64,000 bases of DNA from Williamsia sp. CHRR-6 (GTDB lineage Bacteria; Actinomycetota; Actinomycetes; Mycobacteriales; Mycobacteriaceae): assembly GCF_018474015.1 (NCBI RefSeq), contig NZ_JAHCSG010000001.1:868001-932000 (forward strand). Reading direction: 5' to 3'. Under the pieces are notes generated by a model that was not told where the DNA came from, did not search any database, and worked only from the letters and a program-made list of their open reading frames with translations. This document shows positions 22,501 through 27,205 of this stretch, piece after piece (the stretch's first letter is position 1; each line of letters opens with the position of its first letter). The position numbers and the translations under genes are program-made.

Positions 22501-25154
22501 GCTGCGATCACGTCGGGATGCCCGGCCGCGGCGGCCTGCACCTCCGACAGCTCCACCCGCACCCCACGCACCTTCACCTGCGCGTCGGCCCGGCCGAGGT
22601 AGCGCAGTTGTGCTGCGGCCGGTTCACCGTCCCAGGCCACCAGGTCGCCGGTGCGGTACATGCGGGCACCGGCCACACCCCACGGGCACGGGACGAACCG
22701 GGTGGCCGTGGCGGCGGGGTCGTCGACGTAGCCCAGAGCCAGGGCGGCCCCGGCCAGATACAGTTCGCCCGCCACCCCCACGGGCACCGGTCGCAGTGCG
22801 TTGTCCAGCACATATGCGGCAAATCCGGTGATCGGCGTCCCGATCACCGACTCCACGGCCCCGGCCGGGACGGTGGCGTCGTCGGCTCCCACCCGGGCCG
22901 CGGTGGCCATGATGGTGGTCTCGGCGGGACCGTACAGATTGCGCAGGTCAACCCGCTGCCCCCAGCTGCGCGCGAGGTTCGCGGGCAGCGACTCACCCGC
23001 CGCCATCACGATGGTGAGTGTGCCACCGGTCAACGCGTCGGGGTTCATGGTGGCCAACACCGTCGGGGTGATCACCAGGTGGGTGATCGCGTTGCGCCGA
23101 GAGAACGCCACCAACGCGTCGCCGGTGGGCGTCTGCAACGGCGCAGGCACCAGCGTGGCGCCCAACGCCACCGCCAGCAGATGTTCGAAGTAGGCGGCGT
23201 CGAAGGTGGGTGCAGCCAACTGGGCCACCCGCGGGGCCCGCACCCCACCGCGCAGGCGCACCGCCATGTCGGCGGCCAACGCGGCCAGACCACGGTGGGT
23301 GACCGCGACACCCTTGGGAGCACCGGTGGTGCCGGAGGTGTACACCAGCCAGGCGGTGTCGTCGAGGGCGGGTCGCGCCCGGACCGCAGGCCCGGCGGGT
23401 GCCAGGTCCTCGGGCACCAGCCAGTGTTCATGGCCCACTGCGCGCCGCAGCGTGGTGCGTGCGGTGGTGATCACCAGGTCGGGGCGGGCGTCGGCGATGA
23501 TCGCCTCGATGCGGGCGGCAGGCTGGGCCGGATCGATCAGCAGGATGGCGGCACCGGTGTGGGCCACCGCCCACAGATACCGCGACTGCGACAGTCCGCG
23601 ACCGGCCACGATGGCCACCACCGTGCCGGCTCGGGCACCGCGCTGGGCCAGCCGAGCAGCCAGGTCGATGCTGTCGGCGGTCAGCTCCCGGTAGGTCCAG
23701 GCGCGCGCACCGGCGTCGGTCAACGCCACGGTGTCTGGAACGCGCGCGGTGGCCGCGGCCAACAGATCGGGCAGCACGCACGGACCCGGCGCCGGTGAAC
23801 CCACCCGGTTCAGCAGGGCCTCGGCTTCCCCAGGGGCAAACAGGTCGAGGTCGTCGACTGCGGTGTCGGGGGCCTGGGCCAAGGCGCGCGCCAGGGTGGC
23901 GATCAGTTCGATGATGCGCCGGTGGTGGGCGGCGGCCTCGGTGCGGGTGTAGCGGTGGGGGTTGGCGTCGATGTCGAGGTAGAGGGTGGGTTCGGCGCCG
24001 GTGTCGCCGTGATAGACGGTGATGGCGATGTCGTCCACCGGCCCGGTGGACAGCACTCGCACGGTGCCGACAGCCGCACCGAACTGCACGCTGGGAACCA
24101 CCAGCATCAGGTTCACCACCGGTCCGGCCACCACCGCGCCGGCCACCGGGATGCCCTGGGCGGCAGCATGATCGGCGCGGATGTCCTCGTAGCGGTAGCG
24201 CTGATGCCGCAGCGCCCCCATCAGCGAGGCCGAGGTGGCGGCCAACGCGTCAGACACCGTGGCCTCGGCGCTCAACGCGGTGCGGATGGGCACCACGTTG
24301 GACACCGGTAGCGGCGTGGTCCGCAGCGCGGCGGTGGTTCGCGCCGCCACCGGCAGCGCGATGGACACGTCGCGGCGACCGGTCATCCGCGCGAGGTAGA
24401 CGGCCACGGCTGTGCTGATGATGGCGGGAAGGCTGGTGCCTGCTGCCTTTTCAGCGGCGGTGAGGTCGGCCGTCTGAGCGGCGTCGATGGTGCCGGTGAG
24501 GTGGTGTGCGGTGGGTGCCGGTGGTCCCCATCGGCGCGACAGGCTGACCGTCTGCGCCAGGTCGTCGAGTGTGTCGGCCCAGTACTTGCGGTCGCGGCGA
24601 CGTCGCGGCGAGGTCAGGTAGTCGGTGTCGGCGGCCAACGCGCCGGCCAGATCGGCCGGCGGCGGGAAGTCGGGCTGGTCACCGGCCATCCGCTGGGTGT
24701 AGCACTGCGCCCATCTGTTCATGTAGTGCATGGCGGCACCACCGTCGATGGTCATGTGGTGCATGCAGAAGTAGAGGAAGTGCCGCTGGTCGGACAGTCG
24801 CAGGATGGCCACCGTGGCCAACCGGTCCGACAGCGGGTCACGCGGGCGTGACCAGTCCGCGGCCATCCAGTCCTGCGCCGCACGCAGCGGATCGGGCTCG
24901 TCGCCGAAGTCGATGGAGGTCAGGTCGTCGGACAGCGTCGGGTCGTAGACCATCACCACGTCGCCGTCGACGCGTTCGAACCGCAGGAACATCGCCGCCA
25001 TCCGACGGACGAACACCCGACCCACCTCCAGCGACACCTCGAGGTCGAACGGACCGACGAGGTCGAGGTAGTGGGCGATGTTGAGTGGGTTCTTGGGCAG
25101 CGTCTCCTGGACATGCAGGAGCGCCTGCTGAGCGCAGGTCAGACGTTGGCGCAA
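6645..25154 (-). CDS. Six-module non-ribosomal peptide synthetase with terminal thioesterase
   Basis: A 6169-residue cytoplasmic assembly line. Domain order read from core motifs: C1 (His133) A1 T1 (Ser1017) / C2 (His1200) A2 T2 (Ser2070) / C3 (His2281) A3 T3 (Ser3174) / C4 (His3359) A4 T4 (Ser4243) / C5 (His4454) T5 (Ser4829) / C6 (His5024) A5 T6 (Ser5878) TE (Ser6018). Module 5 has no A domain. I see no E, methylation or reductase domain, and no MbtH-like gene in the window. The N-terminal C domain suggests an acyl or other carboxylate starter. The frame opens only at 25208 and has no ATG or GTG upstream of C1. Either TTG at 25154 or CTG at 25166 starts translation; the CTG has GGAGGGG exactly 6 bases upstream. 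A sugar transferase precedes it and DUF4012 follows. Confidence 0.95.
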   Translation of the reverse strand: MRQRLTCAQQALLHVQETLPKNPLNIAHYLDLVGPFDLEVSLEVGRVFVRRMAAMFLRFERVDGDVVMVYDPTLSDDLTSIDFGDEPDPLRAAQDWMAADWSRPRDPLSDRLATVAILRLSDQRHFLYFCMHHMTIDGGAAMHYMNRWAQCYTQRMAGDQPDFPPPADLAGALAADTDYLTSPRRRRDRKYWADTLDDLAQTVSLSRRWGPPAPTAHHLTGTIDAAQTADLTAAEKAAGTSLPAIISTAVAVYLARMTGRRDVSIALPVAARTTAALRTTPLPVSNVVPIRTALSAEATVSDALAATSASLMGALRHQRYRYEDIRADHAAAQGIPVAGAVVAGPVVNLMLVVPSVQFGAAVGTVRVLSTGPVDDIAITVYHGDTGAEPTLYLDIDANPHRYTRTEAAAHHRRIIELIATLARALAQAPDTAVDDLDLFAPGEAEALLNRVGSPAPGPCVLPDLLAAATARVPDTVALTDAGARAWTYRELTADSIDLAARLAQRGARAGTVVAIVAGRGLSQSRYLWAVAHTGAAILLIDPAQPAARIEAIIADARPDLVITTARTTLRRAVGHEHWLVPEDLAPAGPAVRARPALDDTAWLVYTSGTTGAPKGVAVTHRGLAALAADMAVRLRGGVRAPRVAQLAAPTFDAAYFEHLLAVALGATLVPAPLQTPTGDALVAFSRRNAITHLVITPTVLATMNPDALTGGTLTIVMAAGESLPANLARSWGQRVDLRNLYGPAETTIMATAARVGADDATVPAGAVESVIGTPITGFAAYVLDNALRPVPVGVAGELYLAGAALALGYVDDPAATATRFVPCPWGVAGARMYRTGDLVAWDGEPAAAQLRYLGRADAQVKVRGVRVELSEVQAAAAGHPDVIAAAAVVVDDALILYVVGSGSDVMGGAGDIGGAVGAAAEVTAAVALRSSVRRHLAEHLPPAMWPARIVVIESMPVTVSGKIDRDALAQLPLAESQVTYQAPSGTAALVVADVVSSVVGVRRPSMLADIVELGASSLNAAQIASEISRRTGAFISVRDVLTATTLRELADTVQAHAGMTPLSPIRPEHPPASAQQQALVAQHRLDPQSQVNVLRGSISLTAVGLSVAVVAQVIADLVARHEVLRTVLRIDETSGQLWQDVIDVDSACAQIIVTDTDLTGADLGAAVVDPVGGIPLRIMLRDRTSESSIGGVEVVVAAHHILVDDASAAVLTADAITAWTARRDGHVPQWSQAALPYADATLVTAAWLGDVEDRDSEAGVQREYWRTQLAGRTTRPRRPTDVRREYDVPTAAAGTQAALLSPELADQIDSTAARLGVSTFGLLHAVLAVVEARHTGVDDVWIAVAAAGRDRLDARPAVGMYVNPVVLRTVIAPTDTIADIAAAAAQTARQAQLHGDLPFAEVVRAVQPDRDLNEAPLTDVLLSFRETDHRQLAVDGLTIEVTEESAVDPRVPLQWNIDRTGDSLAVTLTHQVSTVSVGTAAWLLQTYLDALAVAVADTSATVEVLVAGVGVLTAPTPAGRSGRTLLDVVSGSVGVHPEQVAVHGLGADGTPRRHTYAELDAVARTVAGRLVVAGVQPNSTVAVALPRSVDAVVAQLAVLMAGAAFVPVDMTAPAVRIGTVLTEAAVSAVLVSPQTPAVIPVGYPQVMCDSGAPLDPSAPLFTPVPVPADAPAYVIYTSGSTGGPKGVAVSHRSVVSMLDATAVYLGSESSDVFSCTHSLAFDFAVFEVFGAWRVGATVALIEHPILTDPAALSNRLRTDRVSVLSQTPSAFGPLAAQLVAQADTPGLGQLWLRHLVFGGEALAPARFDAVPSVLGTYVRMHNMFGITEVSVHATAAEVNTADPRSLIAGVLLDGMRAEILDDRLRSVPVGTWGELYLHGPHLALGYHGRTDLTAERFVAGPQGVRRYRTGDMVRRTADGYLEYGGRTDTQVQIRGHRVELGDVAASVRALPRVTDAQVIARTGERLDGAELVAYVSSHGTFDVAAARAALRQTLPAYAIPTHFVDVDTWPLTASGKVDMAALPAPHTSPVVFDPAAPVPGAVLAAVGTVLGIDPAEVDPQRSLADLGAHSLTYMHLAVVIGQATGRPVEVATIVGTPSLAALAAALEAEASSQTSESTPEPETAVRLPGHREDTAGHGDDGPLDYVPSPQQQGLWILNRIDARSTVYHLPVLVELDEELDRDVMVAALGDLVARHEILRTVVSERAGAPIARVLRVDDARTRIIAATADPRRVSAAGLGRAAAQAAVVPFQLQRDLGWRATLFTVDGAAGVRSAAVFVAHHIVADGWSLDLMAADFHHALQARRAGLAPRWAAAAVPYHRHAQRLAAADHTDDIAYWTQALADAPLHLSLPTPGWAPTDRSDPEPADHLQATIDPATREAVSRCAAATGSTVFHVVHVALAHTLAVFTGSDDIVIGTPTAGRDTADELGGVGMYVRTVLLRSRIDANASLSQTLRASVTALSEAVAHSTLSYEGLVEALAPARTSDTDPYLDVLLAFGFPTDAAASMIGRNGSVTPLLVPHARVPLEFSVTDSGSGGALSITLVVGTWRVDVALAGRILQALVEAIGLMAGSPLHQPIPGLVDPQPIAAGALSVRSSIGDPIAAIAQNAVSAPHSIAVVDGATTMSYRELLGAVREVADRLQAHGVGVGDLVAVIGGRTTGTVVALLAVMTACAGYVPIDVVYPENRVATLLAAADPVVTITVDAQVPATPNPETETETESAQGPDYATDTVEIAGGREHLVIQAARRGSGRGRMGAIAGGAPAYVIYTSGSTGDPKGVVVSRRNLTAMLDAALPVVSPGRSDVWSWFHSPAFDFSVWEVFGALVSGGRVVTVDSDAAQDPQSLLDLLERERVSVLSQTPTAFARLADLEVPPARYAAVRTVVFGGEAVTPESLRAAQVRMRGATLLNMYGITETTVHLTHGEVDTADRRSIVGRPLPGVGLVVLDRRLRPVPVGARGELYALGPQVAHGYLGASALTSERFVAAPFGPAGGRMYRTGDHARRLSAEVFQYLGRVDQQIQLRGYRIELGEVASALRADPGVADVRVLLRPGARPRDEVLVAFVIGHSVTGPTGSIATDSTPTPLDGRRLRELCAATLPAHLVPAGVFVVRAWPLTSSGKLDSNALLALASSSGGGRPPMIGAERTVAAAFAAVVGLESSALSADSNFFDVGGNSLSAARLASTLSVRATVISVRDIFDNPTVAMLAGLIDQAQPGAAQALPVLQARPRPDRLPVTPQQGEFWLLWRIDPTDTGYHLAAAVPLPATHDVAQRLERAVRTVMARHDALRTSYPEDADGPYQLLWEVDDVAVDLIPRQASDVAQALTMIGRPFHLPTEIPWRMGVFDIDGFDLQILGVVVHHIAVDGRSLAIIEHELAAEIAGPGSLGPAPLDFGSYTQWLAELTRVRAEELREFWSGRFATPVPPLRLPGVTWRSPVTIGTDIDDSEFVSIDLPADTRAKLSDFATAHHSTLFMTVHAALASLLARRGATDDLVIGTATSGRVHEALVGTVGMFAHTVPLRTRIDLERGFGDVLAAVTADDLETFAHAELSSSAVTGYLDPATVEVGQSIWDVFLADLSQEHRPGGSAVWGVELEELRAALPGPQARFGLDFFVGSSDDQAGLTIGLVHRRSVVSPEVARGLLDELATLLVAATSAPEAPVAVLLAAPRPVPAAAHPAPVGLGELLEAAVREHPDRVAVAVPPRRHHADDDGVSGWYTLTYRDLLAQAHQLARNLIAAGVRRGDVVAVHGSRSPWSILGMWAVATAGAAFVHLDVRDPLARRQAIIADAAPVLGIYDRTGVPADLPGRWLPIETDVISDDVGVTRAPTREDELAYLTYTSGSTGAPKGVLVTHAGLSGLIDAAVAATGITANSVVLHNYATTFDAHLIELLPAFHVGAAVVVCPPEVIGGEELVELIERATVSVLFTSPSVLTTMETGSLPSVTSLVVGGEALPETLARNWSRGRRMVNLYGPTETTVAVTGDTAVGAHPVSIGTAFDGVSVYVLDERLRPVADDTVGELYIAGRAVARGYLGLSDRTASRFVADPFGSGERMYRTGDVVHRRGSDGHLVIHGRTDSQLTLRGVRLEPAELEAAITSLPQISDAAVGLHPTPRGDDVLVAWVVPSNADRPVGEEVSADPDTSGAAVTPHRSRSVSSEVLTAQLSALLPRRMLPTVFSVLDDLPRTGGGKVDRAALPTPTRLGAAAGTAPVTPYERAVAAEFATVIGISPSTLDTGSDFFALGGTSLSATRVIARLRDRTGRAVTVGHLFDARTVGALAAVLQGDLATAPRLRPDHMPTPADLPLAYPQRRLWILHRMNPMSTAYTVPLVLKVAGDVDPAALAGAVAQLPVRHETLRTVFPETPHGPRQVVRPAQRVAVPVRSVSESEVPNAVAEIITAPFDLVSEPGFRAVVLQVVPERGQRTDAGGEDIGSEAPGAGTVVWDTDRHWVLVMAIHHVAVDGWSMRTLLADLAAGYHGGTDRPRDTDLTYADFTRWQLRRLGDPEDAFSEYQRHLDFWTSTLAGVGSPVRLPGTAPAQTAIGPGGRTVRTLDESVAAGLKALADNTSASLFHVTHAALAGLLTNRTGRPDLVIGAPVLGRSDPAWEPVVGMFVNTIALRTISRSGESIRDAVKRVRDTDLAASAHDELPYDVVARAVKPAHSGRQDPLISVLLVRQEVAALSGDVMPPTVVGVSVEPVIGPEALLGAKFDLEVVIGQMPGRPLSLTLVHSGAVPADIAEDFIDELMALLGAAATNPDAPFPYRSAAAPAVVDPDALGEGGASISGSEIPMARADGVDPAMVDGVAAVFADVLGVDPAAIGPDDDFFAAGGSSLAATQVVSVLSRRWDTTIRVSAVFDHPTPRSLARAVRHEVATAAAEVGLRSIAAPPPGTLLPLTSAQRRMWFVDRLAADAERAQVGGARMAPAVIPVAVALPAGVSPATISAAVAAVADRHAPLRTVYPDTPDGPRAQVLRRLELEVTEVAADVDPVAAVRQLVRQPFDITTTPGVRAAVVGTDPHRVLVVVVHHISMDGQSVPLLTADLTAALNGRWLTPLAVGYPQFAVWESAQWDLAEPGADADSQHSGSVGQTRRDREIDFWRRTLEGHPGVLELPTDTVRLPERSLETALVTLDLDSATMAMIAHTARSAGVTDFHVLHAALALTLSVWAGTDDVLVGTPVSMRSQPETRDMVGMFVSTVALRTRLRPGLRVGELLALVRETDAAALDAALIGFDEIVGALGVPRDAGRHPLVQVMLSVVELAGGVGSAESGAESSDSQIYSPASEFDLQVTVTVDPLNGRMTVAFGYAESLFDRSTVAVFADRWRRALTQITDRGLAAPVDAIDLRTDDEADLQSLSLLAEPERTPVSFGSILAAAVAEHPFAVAVDDGTLTLTYRDLDRWSWLIANELRAHGVRAGQPVAVLLPRSVRSLVALWAVVRIGAVYAPIDPAYPPERITLMLETVDARVVIGDPLGDLAAGRVSVDIPVHPGALDAVTPQPPVDTGVDAPAYLVFTSGSTGVPNPVWVTHRGLSTFTDPDEFPLTPLDRVAMMSATSFDAAILDVLLATGSGARLSVIAPGLVGGDVGTAELARLGVTAMFLTPTVLSSLDPAKLPRLRRVWVGGERMSRDLLERWSSGRVVFVVYGPTEATIFATRWPVVAERSVLIGSPYADVGVSVLDTHLRPVPDGTVGELYLHGPALAQGYSDSALTATRFVAGPRGRRMYRTGDRVRTTTGGLEFCGRVDEQLTVRGVRVEPGEVNSVLRRVGARDAATVVSAGPLGAVLVSYVVAPTDGRDLARLRSAAARLLPSTSMPARLIEIDQLPRTPVGKLDVAALPAVDWSSPAGGQPVTATEAAVLDVFREVLDASNIGVHDDFFAAGGTSLQLARVAVGLRERLGAHVAVAAVFVHPTAAALAAAIDAGDQAPDALAAVVELTKTGPRAVPVDESVSPGALWCVHSGGGLAWNYAPLVSTLPGPILGLQLPGLVDPDLPMPATIGALAEAHLATLRRRQPHGPYRLLGWSVGGQLAHAMAQRLQRLAERVELLVLLDARHPDEIATRTAARIEPEVASLLQALDARRYADYLRRVNLLIQAAGQDTPGSATPTSTVYVAAQDNPNPQRWAAHVGGSMIAVSSGVDHAEMGEWEAMKKIGEMLAALDLSAGGGPGGLGGVEQ
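10530..12299 (-). other. NRPS module 5: C-T only, no adenylation domain
   Basis: Residues about 4286-4875. C5 has an intact HHVAVDGWS (His4454) and ends near residue 4750. The T domain (AGGSSLAATQ, Ser4829) follows after a short linker. The space between them, under 60 residues, cannot hold an A domain of about 500 residues, and no A-domain motif is present. Both remaining domains keep their catalytic residues, so the module is either loaded in trans or used as a pass-through. Confidence 0.88.
12300..15509 (-). other. NRPS module 4: C-A-T
   Basis: Residues about 3216-4285. C4 has HHIAVDGRS (His3359). A4 has YTSGSTGAPKG at residue 3836 and Lys in GGGKVDRAAL. The pocket reads D-A-I-F-V-G-L-V-A-K, which looks hydrophobic but matches no code I can name. 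T4 carries Ser4243 in LGGTSL. Confidence 0.8.
15510..18824 (-). other. NRPS module 3: C-A-T, Thr-like A domain
   Basis: Residues about 2111-3215. C3 has the standard HHIVADGWS (His2281). A3 has YTSGSTGDPKG at residue 2768 and a pocket reading D-F-W-S-V-G-M-V-H-K, eight of ten identical to the Thr code. The stretch between core motifs A2 and A3 carries an insertion-like acidic ETETETE run encoded by a 6-bp microsatellite near 16986-17020. T3 carries Ser3174 in VGGNSL. Confidence 0.8.
18825..21974 (-). other. NRPS module 2: C-A-T, Thr-like A domain
   Basis: Residues about 1061-2110. C2 reads HHILVDDA: the usual HHxxxDG has Asp in place of the last Gly. A2 has YTSGSTGGPKG at residue 1676. Aligned by eye to GrsA the pocket is D-F-F-S-V-G-M-V-H-K, seven of ten identical to the textbook Thr code DFWNIGMVHK. 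T2 carries Ser2070 in LGAHSL. Thr is an inference. Confidence 0.75.
21975..25154 (-). other. NRPS module 1: starter C-A-T
   Basis: Residues about 1-1060. C1 has HHMTIDGG (catalytic His133). Because it opens the protein with no upstream carrier, it should condense a donor supplied in trans, typically a fatty acyl-CoA or acyl-ACP in lipopeptide systems. A1 has YTSGTTGAPKG at residue 605 and Lys in VSGKIDRDAL. By eye the ten-residue pocket reads D-A-F-V-M-A-L-I-M-K, which I cannot assign beyond 'probably hydrophobic'. T1 carries Ser1017 in LGASSL. Confidence 0.8.
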
Positions 25155-25254
25155 CTCATGTGACAGGTCAATCCCCTCCGACTCAATGCCCTGAGCCGAC
25201 CCCGCGCGTCACGTGCGGCCGCGATCGGGGTTCACGCCTGCTCGGTGGCCTTCT

Positions 25255-25286
25255 TTCTTCGGCCGCAGCCGAAGAATCCCATCTTC
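25255..25286 (-). promoter_or_regulatory. Competing hairpins in the NRPS leader
   Basis: Within the 207 bases between the sugar transferase stop and the NRPS start lies a perfect 9-bp stem: TTCTTCGGC (25255-25263) pairs with GCCGAAGAA (25268-25276) around a 4-base loop. GAAGA (25271-25275) can instead pair with TCTTC (25282-25286). The two structures exclude each other, as in an attenuator. No U-tract follows on the minus strand, so a simple intrinsic terminator is unlikely. Confidence 0.4.
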
Positions 25287-25361
25287 CCTGATAAAGAAGT
25301 GCCGTAGCCGCGCGGGCAGCGGACGGAGTGTGCCACAGCGGCGGGCTCGACTGGTCGACCT

Positions 25362-26876
25362 TCAGTAGGCGCCGGACCGCACGAAAACCGCCCGCACCGT
25401 GCGCCACAGGATCTGGACGTCGGTCGCGATGGACCAGTTCTCTACGTACCTCAGGTCGAGGCGCACCGATTCCTCCCACGACAGGTCGGACCGACCGGAG
25501 ACCTGCCACAGCCCGGTGATGCCGGGCTTGACCAACATGCGGCGCATCACCGGACCTTCGTAGCGCGCCACCTCGGCGGGCAGGGGCGGGCGGGGCCCCA
25601 CCAGGCTCATCGATCCGCCCAGCACGTTGAACAGCTGCGGTAGTTCGTCCAGGCTGTAACGCCTGATGAACCTGCCGACCCGCGTGACTCGTGGGTCGTC
25701 ACGGATCTTGAACAACAGTCCCGACCCCTCATTCAGCACTGACAGCTCGGCCAATCGGGCGTCGGCATCGACCACCATCGATCGGAACTTCCACATCCGA
25801 AACGGCACGTTGTTGATGCCCATCCGGTCCGCCTTGTAGAAGACCGGACCCTGGGAGTCGAGCTTCACCGCGATGGCACAGGCCAGCAGGACCGGCCACA
25901 TCGCCAGGAGCAGGGCCAGCGCACCCACCCTGTCGACAAGGCTCTTCAGGATGCGATTGGCCCCGCTGTAGGTGGGCTTGTCGATGTGCAGCATCGGTAA
26001 GCCGGCCACCGGTCGCACCAACATCCGCGGACCAGCTACGTCGATGACGCCCGGGTCCACCAGCATGTCCACCCCCAGGCCCTCGAGTTCCCAGGACAGT
26101 TCACGCATCGCTGAGTGGCCCAGGACTTCGGCAGAGGTGACGGCCACGGTCGTGGCACCGACTTGCTGCACGGCGATGGCAGCCGCACTGAAGTCGCCCA
26201 GGATCGGGATGGGCCGCTTCTCGATGGTGATCGACGCGGCGGTGCGGGAGTCGACGGTGGGCAGGCATACGCCCACCACTTCGTAACCCAGTCGCGGGTT
26301 GCGTTCGAGGTGGCTCAGCATCGGTCGCGCCGAGCGCTCGTTGCCGACCACCAGTACGCGACTCATGCAGCGCAGATTCGCCCGTTCACGACGAAGATAA
26401 AGGCGCCACGCAAGGTGTGAGGACATCAAGAGGAGTGTTCCCAGAGGTAGTGCGAGAGCTATGAATCCGCGTGCCACATTCAGTGCGAACAACAGATCGA
26501 TGATGGCCATCAACCCGAAAACCATGAGGCTGGCCGTTGCCACTCGGCTCAGCTCGGCAGTCCCCGATCCGATGATCCGGACATCGCATACGCGCGTCAC
26601 GTGCAAGACCATGATCCACAGGGCGGCCAGCACCGCGGACACCAAGATCGCAGGGGCCTGCACCGAAGCGACCCCTACCTCGAAGTCGAAGCCGAACCGC
26701 GCGAACTCGGCCGCGAGCACCACTGCGATCACGACGATCGCGTCCGACCAGATCAGGCGGCGCCGGTAGCCAATCACCCAGTGCGGCTGTGGCTCTCGCA
26801 TTGGACATGCGGGCCGCGGCAGAGCCGCCGTCCCTGCAGACCTCTCGTTCGGAGACTGCGCAGCAGCCAACGACAT
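25362..26876 (-). CDS. WcaJ-type polyprenyl-phosphate sugar-1-phosphate transferase (paralogue 2)
   Basis: A second initiating transferase, 504 residues from the chosen ATG. ATG at 26876 has a G-run (GGGGGG) 5 bases upstream and is preferred over 26894. It has four or five N-terminal membrane segments, a central region with RVLVVGNERSARP, and the C-terminal sugar transferase domain: KFRSMVVDAD, RRYSLDELPQLFNVLGG, SLVGPRPPLP, KPGITGLWQVSGRSDLSW. The C-terminal halves of this gene and of 1101-2615 are near-identical over long stretches at protein level and visibly similar in DNA, in the same orientation, about 24 kb apart. It lies upstream of the NRPS on the same strand and may share its transcript. 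Confidence 0.9.
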   Translation of the reverse strand: MSLAAAQSPNERSAGTAALPRPACPMREPQPHWVIGYRRRLIWSDAIVVIAVVLAAEFARFGFDFEVGVASVQAPAILVSAVLAALWIMVLHVTRVCDVRIIGSGTAELSRVATASLMVFGLMAIIDLLFALNVARGFIALALPLGTLLLMSSHLAWRLYLRRERANLRCMSRVLVVGNERSARPMLSHLERNPRLGYEVVGVCLPTVDSRTAASITIEKRPIPILGDFSAAAIAVQQVGATTVAVTSAEVLGHSAMRELSWELEGLGVDMLVDPGVIDVAGPRMLVRPVAGLPMLHIDKPTYSGANRILKSLVDRVGALALLLAMWPVLLACAIAVKLDSQGPVFYKADRMGINNVPFRMWKFRSMVVDADARLAELSVLNEGSGLLFKIRDDPRVTRVGRFIRRYSLDELPQLFNVLGGSMSLVGPRPPLPAEVARYEGPVMRRMLVKPGITGLWQVSGRSDLSWEESVRLDLRYVENWSIATDVQILWRTVRAVFVRSGAY

Positions 26877-27205
26877 GTGAACCCCCCAGTTCAATGATCA
26901 CTACCCGGTCGACCGCGATCGACGCGCGGCGTGCCGCGCCTCAGCCACACTGACTCTCGCGGGAAAACCCGAGCTGTGCCGCCCCGTACGAGCAGAGTCC
27001 AGCGTGCCGAAGCCGCTTTCGCATGTTCGCCTACCTAAACGTATGGCTGTGGTTGTCGAACTGCAACTCATGAGAATTCGACCACATTGCGTAGTGGACG
27101 AGAGCGCGCAGTCCGCAGAAAGGTCTCTCGAGGATCAGGAATCTGACGAGGGGCACTTTTCTGAGCAGATCACGGGCCCTACGCCCGGGTGACGTCCGAG
27201 GTCGC
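26877..27205. other. Intergenic region, nothing recognised
   Basis: A 329-base region upstream of sugar transferase paralogue 2 and downstream of the thioesterase. It presumably contains the transferase promoter. A 62-codon frame at 27004-27192 has no recognisable features, and I do not call it a gene. I found no convincing hairpin, repeat or RNA. Confidence 0.5.

Noticed and set aside
6645-25154. Many long antisense open frames across the NRPS
   Set aside because: They are shadows of a GC-rich coding sequence, with Arg/Pro/His-rich translations and no recognisable domains.
25255-25276. Intrinsic terminator between sugar transferase 2 and the NRPS
   Set aside because: The stem is strong, but no U-tract follows it on the minus strand.
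1101-26876. Composite transposon carrying the NRPS
   Set aside because: The flanking repeats are complete sugar transferase genes, not insertion sequences. No transposase, terminal inverted repeats or target duplication is visible.
27004-27192. 62-codon gene upstream of sugar transferase 2
   Set aside because: No ribosome binding site, no recognisable feature, and it lies in what should be a promoter region.
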